Source: WVWW01 sp041568335
GTDB lineage: Bacteria > Acidobacteriota > Polarisedimenticolia > Polarisedimenticolales > Polarisedimenticolaceae
DNA: 8,394 bases
Assembly: GCA_041568335.1 (NCBI GenBank)
Contig: JBFFZZ010000126.1
Span: 1-8,394 of the forward strand
Reading direction: 5' to 3'
Numbering within the stretch: position 1 is the first letter of the stretch; each line of letters starts with the position of its first letter. The position numbers were made by a program, and so were the translations under genes. Below, piece by piece: positions 1 to 6,703 of this stretch. Under the pieces are notes generated by a model. It did not search any database, was not told where the DNA came from, and was given only the letters and a program-made list of their open reading frames with translations.

Positions 1-941
<941 letters not shown>

Positions 942-981
942 TCGACTTGTCCCGGCGTGAAATCGCGCCATATTTAAGGTC
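942..981 (+). promoter_or_regulatory. Possible promoter in the ftsH-folP gap (leaderless folP?)
   Basis: This 40-nt gap holds TTGTCC at 947-952 (4/6 to the -35 consensus), a 16-nt spacer and CATATT at 969-974 (4/6 to the -10). It contains the only A/T-rich stretch (970-977) in this neighbourhood. A start point 6-8 nt after the -10 would fall almost on the folP ATG at 982. No Shine-Dalgarno sits at normal spacing: the only purine run, AAGG at 976-979, is 2 nt from the ATG. This would fit a leaderless folP transcript. The matches are modest, and read-through from ftsH remains possible. Confidence 0.3.
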
Positions 982-1851
982 ATGCACGCGCGAGCGGAAC
1001 ACCACCTGACCTTCGCCGACGGCGCCGTCATGGGCCTGGGTCTACGGACCCGCGTGATGGGCGTGCTCAACGTCACTCCCGACTCGTTCTCCGACGGCGA
1101 TCTCTACCCCGATCTCCCGTCGGCGCTCGAGCGCGCGGCACGGATCGTCGACGGCGGCGCCGACATCATCGATATCGGGGGCGAGTCCACGCGGCCGGGC
1201 GCCGAACCGGTCGACGAGGCCGAGGAGATCAACCGGGTGATTCCCGTGGTCGAGGGCGTCAAGAAGGAGCTCGACGTGCGCGTCTCGGTCGACACGCGCA
1301 AGGCCGCCGTGGCGCGGCAGGCCATCGATGCCGGCGCCGACATGATCAACGACGTCTCGACGCTGCGCGACCGCGAAATGCTGCCGCTACTGCTCGAGAC
1401 CGGCACGCCGGTGGTGCTGATGCACATGCGCGGCGAGCCGCGCACGATGCAACGCCAAACGCGTTACGAGGACATCGTCGCGGACGTCGTCGGATTCCTG
1501 CGCGACGGAGTGGACACGGCGACGAGGGCCGGTCTGCCGGATGATAAGATCCTCATCGACCCCGGTATCGGCTTCGGCAAATCGGCGGCGGGCAACATGA
1601 CGCTGCTCAACGAGCTGCCGGCGCTCGCCGACATCGGACGGCCGATCCTGATCGGCGCGTCCCGCAAGTCGTTTATCGGGGCGGTCCTGGATCTTCCGGT
1701 GGAGGATCGGCTGGAAGGGAGCCTGGCGGTCGCCGCGTTCGCCGCGGCGCAGGGGGCGCACATGGTACGCGCCCACGATGTCCGGGCCACGCTGCGGGTG
1801 GTTCGGATGATCGACGCGATCCGCAGCACGCAACGTCCGGACCGACCGTAA
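982..1851 (+). CDS. folP: Dihydropteroate synthase
   Basis: This enzyme condenses 6-hydroxymethyl-7,8-dihydropterin pyrophosphate with p-aminobenzoate to give 7,8-dihydropteroate in folate synthesis; it is the sulfonamide target. It is a cytosolic TIM barrel. The 289-aa length is normal and the family signatures occur in order: MGVLNVTPDSFSDG (residues 26-39), DIGGESTRPGA (about 65-75), SVDTRK, DAGADMINDVS, MHMRG.P.TMQ, DPGIGFGKS, IGASRKSFIG and a C-terminal RAHDV. The substrate-binding Asn, Arg and Lys positions in these motifs are present. ATG 982 is the only usable start: the frame has a TGA at 958-960 and no other start codon before it. The ATG at 1030 would remove the N-terminal strand. 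The gene lies between ftsH and cdaA, an order I associate with several diderm phyla. Confidence 0.97.
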   Translation: MHARAEHHLTFADGAVMGLGLRTRVMGVLNVTPDSFSDGDLYPDLPSALERAARIVDGGADIIDIGGESTRPGAEPVDEAEEINRVIPVVEGVKKELDVRVSVDTRKAAVARQAIDAGADMINDVSTLRDREMLPLLLETGTPVVLMHMRGEPRTMQRQTRYEDIVADVVGFLRDGVDTATRAGLPDDKILIDPGIGFGKSAAGNMTLLNELPALADIGRPILIGASRKSFIGAVLDLPVEDRLEGSLAVAAFAAAQGAHMVRAHDVRATLRVVRMIDAIRSTQRPDRP

Positions 1852-1865
1852 CGCGACGGGAGGCC

Positions 1866-1870
1866 GGAGG
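1866..1870 (+). promoter_or_regulatory. Ribosome binding site of cdaA
   Basis: GGAGG lies 10 nt before the ATG at 1881, within the 29-nt folP-cdaA gap. A second weak AGGAA directly abuts the start. It supports ATG 1881 as the cdaA start. Confidence 0.6.
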
Positions 1871-1880
1871 CAGATAGGAA

Positions 1881-2714
1881 ATGTTCGAAGGCCTTTACAC
1901 AGCGTTGCACCTTCAAGAGTTGACGCCTCGTAGCGTCCTCGACATCGCCATCCTCGCCATCCTCATCTATCAGCTGTTGTTACTGATCCGCGGTACGCGC
2001 TCGGTCAACATCCTGCTGGCGATGGCCGTGCTCTTCCTGGTCTGGGTCCTGACCGGGCCGGGGTATTTCGAGCTACGGGCGGTCAACAGCGTGCTGGGCG
2101 AGCTGCTGTTCTACATCCCGTTGGCGGTGCTGATCCTGTTCCAGCAGCAGATCCGTCAGGCGCTCGCCAGCCTTGGCACCAACCCGTTCAGCGCGTTCAT
2201 GCCGAAGACCGTCGAGCACCGGCTGATCGACGAGGTCGCCCTGGCCGCGGCGGCGCTGTCCAGCAAGCGCATCGGGGCGTTGATCGTGATCGCCCGCGAC
2301 ATGGGGCTGCGCACGTTCAGCGAGACCGGGATCGGGCTCGACGCGCTGGTCTCCTACGATCTGATGATGAACATCTTCATCCGTCGTTCGGCCCTGCACG
2401 ACGGCGCGGTGATCATCGAGGGCGGACGGATCAAGGCGGCCTCCTGTTTCCTGCCGTTGACGACACGGCCGAGCCTCTCGCGCAGCTACGGGACCCGTCA
2501 CCGAGCTGCCATCGGCATCAGCGAAGAATCCGACGCCGTGGCCGTGATCGTCTCCGAGGAGACCGGCGGAATCTCGATCGCCCTCGGCGGGAAGATCATC
2601 GAAGGCCTCAACGCCCAGACGCTGCGCGACCACCTCGAGGAGGCGCTGGCCTCACAGATGGAAGAGAAGGAATCGACCCCGGCACTGGTCGCGCGGGAGG
2701 CGGGCGATGCTTGA
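1881..2714 (+). CDS. cdaA: Membrane diadenylate cyclase CdaA (c-di-AMP synthase)
   Basis: The enzyme joins two ATP into cyclic di-AMP, the messenger that controls K+ and osmolyte uptake and cell-wall homeostasis. The 277-aa length matches CdaA (DacA). Three hydrophobic segments lie at the N-terminus, at about residues 19-37, 43-59 and 70-88. The DAC domain follows: IVIARDMGLRTF..TG (about 135-150), the catalytic DGA motif in ALHDGAVII (174-176), and the RHR motif in GTRHRAAIGISE (206-208), ending with VSEETGGIS. All residues known to bind metal or ATP in the family appear present, so it should be active. The C-terminal 20 residues are charged and divergent. It overlaps cdaR by 8 nt. In Firmicutes CdaA is regulated by CdaR and inhibited by GlmM, and both genes follow here. 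Confidence 0.96.
   Translation: MFEGLYTALHLQELTPRSVLDIAILAILIYQLLLLIRGTRSVNILLAMAVLFLVWVLTGPGYFELRAVNSVLGELLFYIPLAVLILFQQQIRQALASLGTNPFSAFMPKTVEHRLIDEVALAAAALSSKRIGALIVIARDMGLRTFSETGIGLDALVSYDLMMNIFIRRSALHDGAVIIEGGRIKAASCFLPLTTRPSLSRSYGTRHRAAIGISEESDAVAVIVSEETGGISIALGGKIIEGLNAQTLRDHLEEALASQMEEKESTPALVAREAGDA
2695..2700 (+). promoter_or_regulatory. Ribosome binding site of cdaR inside the cdaA 3' end
   Basis: GGGAGG lies 6 nt before the ATG at 2707 and within cdaA coding sequence. It fixes the cdaR start and supports coupled translation across the 8-nt overlap. Confidence 0.75.
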
Positions 2715-3654
2715 CCGCGTGCTGGTCAACTGGCCGTTGAAGCTGCTGGCCGGCGCGCTGGCCTTCGCGATCTGGGTCTTCGTCTCGGGTGAAGAACGCA
2801 TCGTCCAGGACTTCGACGTACCCCTCGACCTGCAGCTGCCGGACAAGCTGGCGCTGCTCGAGGTGCCGCAGGCGACCGTCTCGGTCCGTCTCCGCGGCCC
2901 CGAGAGCCTGATCCGCCGGCTCAACCCCGTCGGGATGGAGCTCGGGGTCGAGCTGGGCGACCTGCCCGCGGGTCCCCGCGAGGTCCAGCTCTCGAAGAAC
3001 GATCTGACGGGCGTGCCCCGGGGCGTCGAGGTGGAATACGTCGACCCGCCCAGCGTGAACGTGCAGCTCGACGAGCGCGGCCGGCTCAAGTTCCCGATCG
3101 ACGTGGCGTTCCTCGGACAGCCCCCGCAGGGATATGCGTTCTATGGCGTGCGTGTCACGCCGAAAGAGCTGACGCTGGAGGGGCCGCTCAGCCAGCTCGG
3201 CCTGGTGCAGGCGCTGCGCACCGAGCCGGTGCGTTTGGACCAGCGCACCGAGCCGTTCACCGCGACGGTCGGGGCCGTACCGGGTCACCCATCGCTCACC
3301 GTCGTCGAGACGACGCCGGTCAAGGTCGCCGTCGAGGTCGACGTCGCACCCGTCGAGCGCACCTTTACCGGCGTGCCGATCCAGGCCGTCGGCCAGGTCT
3401 ACCAGACCTCGGTCTCCCCGACCAGCACCTCCGTGACGCTGTCCGGCCCGCCGGCCCTGCTCAACGGATTGCGCTCGAGACAGCTGCGCCTCGTGGTGGA
3501 CGTCAGCAAGCTCACGCCGTTCGACCAGCCCCGGCAGGTGCCCGTGCGACTCGACCTCGTCGATGTTCCGGTGGAGCACATGTCGCGGATCTCGATGAAG
3601 ACCGTCGGCCGCCGCGAAGCCTCCGTCCTCGTCTCGGAGCGGAGATTGCAGTGA
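2707..3654 (+). CDS. cdaR: YbbR-domain protein CdaR, CdaA regulatory partner
   Basis: CdaR is a membrane-anchored extracytoplasmic protein that interacts with and modulates CdaA; this role is known from Bacillus, Listeria and Staphylococcus. The 315-aa product has a short cytoplasmic start, one hydrophobic anchor (about residues 9-27, WPLKLLAGALAFAIWVFVSG) and then three YbbR-like beta-rich repeats at about 34-122, 126-212 and 217-310. Each has the sequence of a V-P-(I/L) strand, a glycine turn, and an S/T-V-x-L-x-G-P segment, for example VSVRLRGPESL, LTLEGPLSQL and VTLSGPPALL. It is shorter than the Bacillus protein, which I recall as having four repeats. The start has a strong ribosome binding site, and the stop overlaps the glmM start. 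The YbbR family call is strong; the regulatory role is inferred from the operon and homologues. Confidence 0.93.
   Translation: MLDRVLVNWPLKLLAGALAFAIWVFVSGEERIVQDFDVPLDLQLPDKLALLEVPQATVSVRLRGPESLIRRLNPVGMELGVELGDLPAGPREVQLSKNDLTGVPRGVEVEYVDPPSVNVQLDERGRLKFPIDVAFLGQPPQGYAFYGVRVTPKELTLEGPLSQLGLVQALRTEPVRLDQRTEPFTATVGAVPGHPSLTVVETTPVKVAVEVDVAPVERTFTGVPIQAVGQVYQTSVSPTSTSVTLSGPPALLNGLRSRQLRLVVDVSKLTPFDQPRQVPVRLDLVDVPVEHMSRISMKTVGRREASVLVSERRLQ
3641..3644 (+). promoter_or_regulatory. Ribosome binding site of glmM
   Basis: GGAG lies 6 nt before the GTG at 3651, inside the end of cdaR. It supports the GTG start and a GTGA stop/start overlap. Confidence 0.65.
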
Positions 3655-4988
3655 GCAAACGGTTGTTCGGAACCGACGGGATCCGCGCCGTCGCGGGCGA
3701 GGAGCCGCTCGACCCCGTTACCGTGCGACGCTTCGGCGTCGCCCTGACCCTTAGCCTGGAGCGACCCGCGTCGCGTGTCGTTCTGGGGCGCGACACACGC
3801 GAGTCCGGTCCCTGGCTGTGCGACGCGCTGGCAGCAGGGATCACGGCCGGCGGCGGCGAACCCGTGGACGTGGGTGTCATCACCACACCCGGTCTCGCCT
3901 GGGTGTTGCGTGCCGGTGGTTACGACGCGGGTGTGATGATCTCGGCGAGCCACAACCCGTTCGAGGACAACGGGCTGAAAGCGTTCGATGCGGCGGGTGT
4001 GAAGTTGTCCGACGAGGTCGAGCGCGACATCGAAGCGTTGATCCTCGACGCGGGTGTGGACGATCCGGGAGAGAGCACGACGGCCGCCCGGTCACGGACG
4101 AGCGATGTCGACGGTTACGTCGAACACCTCGTCGGGGCGCTCGATCGCGAGCGCCTGACCGGTTTGCGCGTCGCGCTCGACTGCGCCAACGGCGCGGCGT
4201 GCGAGATCGCGCCGCGTGTGTTCCGCGAGCTCGGAGCCGACGTGCTGACGATCGGTGTCGAGCCGGACGGTCGCAACATCAATCTCGACTGCGGTTCGTT
4301 GCACCTCGAGCAGCTTTCCGAGTTCGTCCGGGCAAATGCGTGTGATCTTGGGCTGGCCTTTGACGGCGATGCCGATCGTTGCCTCGCGGTCGATCGGCGC
4401 GGCCGCGTCATCGACGGCGACGCGATTCTTTTCATCGCGGGGCGGCGGCTCAAGCGCGACGGTCGACTCCCCGGCGATGGGGTCGTCGCGACGATCATGA
4501 GCAACTTCTGGCTCGAAGAACGGCTCGACGCGGAGGGCGTGCAGCTGCACCGCACCAAGGTCGGCGACAAGTACGTCCTCGAGACGATGCACCGGGAGAA
4601 GCTGGCACTCGGCGGGGAACAATCGGGCCACGTGATCTTCGGAGACCATGCGACGACCGGAGACGGGATCTTGACCGGTTTGCAACTGATCGATGCGGTG
4701 CTCGCCGGTGACGAGACGCTCGACCGGATCGTCGACGGGATCACGCCGTATCCCCAGGTTTTGATCAACGTCCGCGTGTCGGACAAGCCCGATCTGCGAT
4801 CTCATGCAATCATTGGACCGGCCGTCGAGGGTGTGGAAGCCGCGCTCGCGGGCACGGGCCGAGTCGTTTTACGCTATTCCGGCACGGAACCGTTGGTTCG
4901 TGTCATGCTCGAGGGAAAGAACCCGGACCAGGTCCGGGAACAGGCCAAACACCTGGCCGGGGTGATACGAGACGAACTGGGAGTCTGA
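3651..4988 (+). CDS. glmM: Phosphoglucosamine mutase GlmM
   Basis: GlmM converts glucosamine-6-phosphate to glucosamine-1-phosphate on the way to UDP-GlcNAc for peptidoglycan and lipopolysaccharide. The 445-aa length is usual, with four alpha-D-phosphohexomutase domains. Visible motifs are LFGTDGIR (residues 5-12), the active-site loop ISASHNP with phosphoserine S100, the Mg2+ loop DGDADR (238-243), the sugar-specificity loop GGEQSGH (321-327) and the phosphate-binding RYSGTEP (408-414). GEQSGH together with the short GTDGIR start fits GlmM rather than phosphomannomutase. Translation starts at GTG 3651, overlapping the cdaR stop by 4 nt. In Firmicutes GlmM binds and inhibits CdaA, so co-expression with cdaA and cdaR is meaningful. 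Confidence 0.97.
   Translation: MSKRLFGTDGIRAVAGEEPLDPVTVRRFGVALTLSLERPASRVVLGRDTRESGPWLCDALAAGITAGGGEPVDVGVITTPGLAWVLRAGGYDAGVMISASHNPFEDNGLKAFDAAGVKLSDEVERDIEALILDAGVDDPGESTTAARSRTSDVDGYVEHLVGALDRERLTGLRVALDCANGAACEIAPRVFRELGADVLTIGVEPDGRNINLDCGSLHLEQLSEFVRANACDLGLAFDGDADRCLAVDRRGRVIDGDAILFIAGRRLKRDGRLPGDGVVATIMSNFWLEERLDAEGVQLHRTKVGDKYVLETMHREKLALGGEQSGHVIFGDHATTGDGILTGLQLIDAVLAGDETLDRIVDGITPYPQVLINVRVSDKPDLRSHAIIGPAVEGVEAALAGTGRVVLRYSGTEPLVRVMLEGKNPDQVREQAKHLAGVIRDELGV
4979..4983 (+). promoter_or_regulatory. Ribosome binding site deciding a TTG start
   Basis: GGGAG overlaps the last codons of glmM and lies 8 nt before the TTG at 4992. It is the main reason to accept this rare start; the next in-frame ATG (5052) would remove the first strand of the predicted RNase H-like core and has no clear ribosome binding site. 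Confidence 0.6.
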
Positions 4989-4991
4989 CGC

Positions 4992-6227
4992 TTGAAGCTG
5001 CTGGGCCTCGAACTGGCGACACCGCTTCCGGATGGGATCGGTGGGCGTACGATGGTGCTGCTCGGCGAGGACGGCACCGTCGAGAAGGTCCAGCGCGTCA
5101 CGGAGGTTCCCGCGATCGCCGCCACGGTCGGCCGCATCGCCGATGGCGAGCCCTTCCTGCTCGGCGTCGACATCCCCGTCGTGGTCCCCGCGAAACCGGC
5201 CCGTGTGCGCCCGGTCGAGAATCTGCTGCGCCGCCGTTTCCGTCAGAAGATGAACGCGGGCGGCCGTGCGTCGGCCGAGGATTCCGGCTTGCCCGGTGAG
5301 ACGCTCCTCGCCGGACTGGCCACCGCCGGCTTCCCCTGCTTGCCCTATCCCGATCGCGACCGGCGTCAGAGCGGCCTGGCCGAGACGTTGCCCGCATTGA
5401 TTCTGAAATCCCTGCTGTGGCAAAAGTCGGCGGCGTCCGAGGAGCGCGATCTCGCCACGCAGGAACAGTTGTTTCGCGCCTGGACCGCTCCGCCGTACCG
5501 CCGCACGGCACTGCCCGCGCGCGCGGGGTGGGCCGATCAGGCGGTCGCGCTGGAAAGCGTGTTGAACGCGCTGGGTGAGATCGACGGGTACGACTTTGCT
5601 CCCGTCCGGGAGGTTCTCGCGACGGCAGCCTCCTCGAAGGAAACCGAGAGCGCCGCTGCGCTGCTCGACGCGATCCTCATCGGGGCGACGGCGAAACGGT
5701 ATCTCGACGCGCCGGAGAGCTGTCTCTTCGCCGGTGAGCGCGACGATGGTTACGTGATCGTTCCCGCGGACAGCCTGATGCGCCGGCTGTGGTTGTCCGA
5801 CGGCGGCCAGGCCAGCGGCGAGCTGTTCCCTCAGGCGTCGTTGCGCGAGCGGCTCGGCAACGAGGCCCGGCTACGCTCGATGGATCTCCTGAACGTTCCG
5901 GGCCGGCCGGCACGGCTGGAGGCGACGTTCAAGGAGTCGCCGCTCTACGAGTTCGACAACATCGACGAGATGCTGTGGTGGAAGCACTGCCGGCACCTGG
6001 CCGGCCCCAAGATGCCGGTCAACGGGCTGCAGGAGATCCAGATCGAGCTGAAGTCCGAGGACGATCAACCCGGTGCGTCGCTGCGGCTGGTGCGCAGTCG
6101 CCACCAGGCGCTCTCGTTCCGCTTCGACCGCCCGGAGGCATGGCGGCGCCATTTGCCCACGCGGGACAACCGCACTTACCCGTTCCGCGTCGTCCGCGCG
6201 GTCTACGACACGGCCTCGAGCGCTTAG
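4992..6227 (+). CDS. DUF429-like protein (putative RNase H-like fold) with unassigned C-terminal region
   Basis: This 411-aa soluble protein starts at TTG, 3 nt after glmM. No signal peptide or membrane segment is visible. Residues 1-270 resemble DUF429, a family with a predicted RNase H-like fold and no firm function: an initial strand LLGLELA, a strand LLGVDIPVVVP followed by R.VE..LRRRF (57-83), PCLPYPDRD (115-123), a Leu/Ala-rich helical middle, and LLDAILIGATAKRYL (224-238) leading to GYVIVPAD. Candidate acidic core residues are E7, D60 and D226; position 7 is Glu where I would expect Asp. Residues about 271-411 match no family I know: ELFPQASLRERLG, the aromatic-rich MLWWKHCRHLAG (327-338) and an Arg-rich basic end. 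It could be a nuclease-like enzyme or a degenerate fold used for binding. The gene is certain; the family is probable; the function is unknown. Confidence 0.85.
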   Translation: MKLLGLELATPLPDGIGGRTMVLLGEDGTVEKVQRVTEVPAIAATVGRIADGEPFLLGVDIPVVVPAKPARVRPVENLLRRRFRQKMNAGGRASAEDSGLPGETLLAGLATAGFPCLPYPDRDRRQSGLAETLPALILKSLLWQKSAASEERDLATQEQLFRAWTAPPYRRTALPARAGWADQAVALESVLNALGEIDGYDFAPVREVLATAASSKETESAAALLDAILIGATAKRYLDAPESCLFAGERDDGYVIVPADSLMRRLWLSDGGQASGELFPQASLRERLGNEARLRSMDLLNVPGRPARLEATFKESPLYEFDNIDEMLWWKHCRHLAGPKMPVNGLQEIQIELKSEDDQPGASLRLVRSRHQALSFRFDRPEAWRRHLPTRDNRTYPFRVVRAVYDTASSA

Positions 6228-6634
6228 TGCCCCCCGAGGTGGTCTTCTACGACGGGCAGTGTGGCCTGTGTCACCGCACGGTCCTCTTCCTGCTGGCGCG
6301 CGATCCGGATGGAACGTTGTTCCATTACGCGCCGCTGTTCGGCGACACGTTCGACGCGACCGTCCCCGCGGATCGGCGCGAGGGGCTCGCCGACAGCGTG
6401 ATCGTCCAACGACACGACGGGGTCCTCCTCGAGCGCGCGCGGGGAGTCTTTCACGCGCTGCGCCGGATCGGCGGGTTCTGGGGCGTCGTGGGAACCGTCG
6501 GCGGGTGGCTTCCGAACGGGTTGTCGGACTGGGGTTATGATCGCGTGGCCGCGGTCCGTCATCGGCTGTTCAAGCGTCCCGACGAAGCCTGCCCCGTGGT
6601 GCCCGCGGAGCTGCGTTCTCGCTTCCTGCCCTGA
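6227..6634 (+). CDS. DCC-family thiol-disulfide oxidoreductase-like protein (DUF393)
   Basis: This 135-aa protein of the DCC family has a thioredoxin-like motif. The sequence begins VVFYDGQCGLC (residues 5-15) with D9, C12 and C15, the residues that name the family. It continues with a hydrophobic helix, FHYAPL..D, a DSVIV strand, an RIGGFWG segment and the typical C-terminal end ACPVVPAELRSRFLP. No signal peptide is visible, so it probably acts in the cytoplasm or at the membrane face. The substrate is unknown; homologues are annotated as predicted thiol-disulfide oxidoreductases without much biochemistry. GTG 6227 is chosen because it overlaps the upstream TAG by one base (TAGTG) and gives the usual length. 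GTG 6239 is a possible shorter start. No clear ribosome binding site is visible, so translation may depend on re-initiation from the preceding gene. Confidence 0.88.
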   Translation: MPPEVVFYDGQCGLCHRTVLFLLARDPDGTLFHYAPLFGDTFDATVPADRREGLADSVIVQRHDGVLLERARGVFHALRRIGGFWGVVGTVGGWLPNGLSDWGYDRVAAVRHRLFKRPDEACPVVPAELRSRFLP

Positions 6635-6703
6635 ACGCCGGGTGTGCCGCCGGGAATGAACCAAGATAGACTGGTGTTTCCCGAGGGGGGCGGAGAGGCC
6701 GTC
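6635..6703 (+). promoter_or_regulatory. 69-nt gap with weak promoter-like sequence before the TPR gene
   Basis: This is the longest non-coding stretch in the window once the TPR gene start is set at 6704. It contains TAGACT at 6667-6672, which fits a relaxed TAnnnT -10 box, inside a locally A-rich run (6657-6670). A convincing -35 is missing. A start around 6679-6681 would give a leader of about 24 nt containing the ribosome binding site. No terminator hairpin is visible. Confidence 0.22.
6692..6698 (+). promoter_or_regulatory. Ribosome binding site deciding the TPR gene start
   Basis: GGAGAGG lies 5 nt before GTG 6704, with further G-rich sequence at 6685-6690. No comparable site precedes the in-frame GTG at 6644. 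It supports the later start, which also begins a signal peptide. Confidence 0.65.

Noticed and set aside
954..969. Possible hairpin GGCG...CGCC after ftsH
   Set aside because: It has only a 4-bp stem with an 8-nt loop and no T-run after it, so it is not a credible intrinsic terminator.
942..981. A riboswitch or structured leader before folP
   Set aside because: A 40-nt gap is too short for known folate or other riboswitch classes, and no conserved core was seen.
2608..3579. A 323-codon open frame on the minus strand opposite cdaR
   Set aside because: It is a shadow of a GC-rich gene: the composition is Arg/Asp/Gln/His-rich and low in hydrophobic order, with no recognisable motif, while the + strand carries a clear YbbR protein with a ribosome binding site.
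4092..4805. Minus-strand open frames of 237 and 223 codons opposite glmM
   Set aside because: Both lie entirely inside glmM, whose catalytic motifs are all intact on the + strand, and both have shadow-type composition.
5789..6634. A single 281-codon + strand frame whose end is the DCC protein
   Set aside because: The first ~146 codons lie out of frame inside the 411-aa gene and read as low-complexity Arg/Ala/Gly. The DCC family begins at the GTG at 6227, which also gives the normal length.
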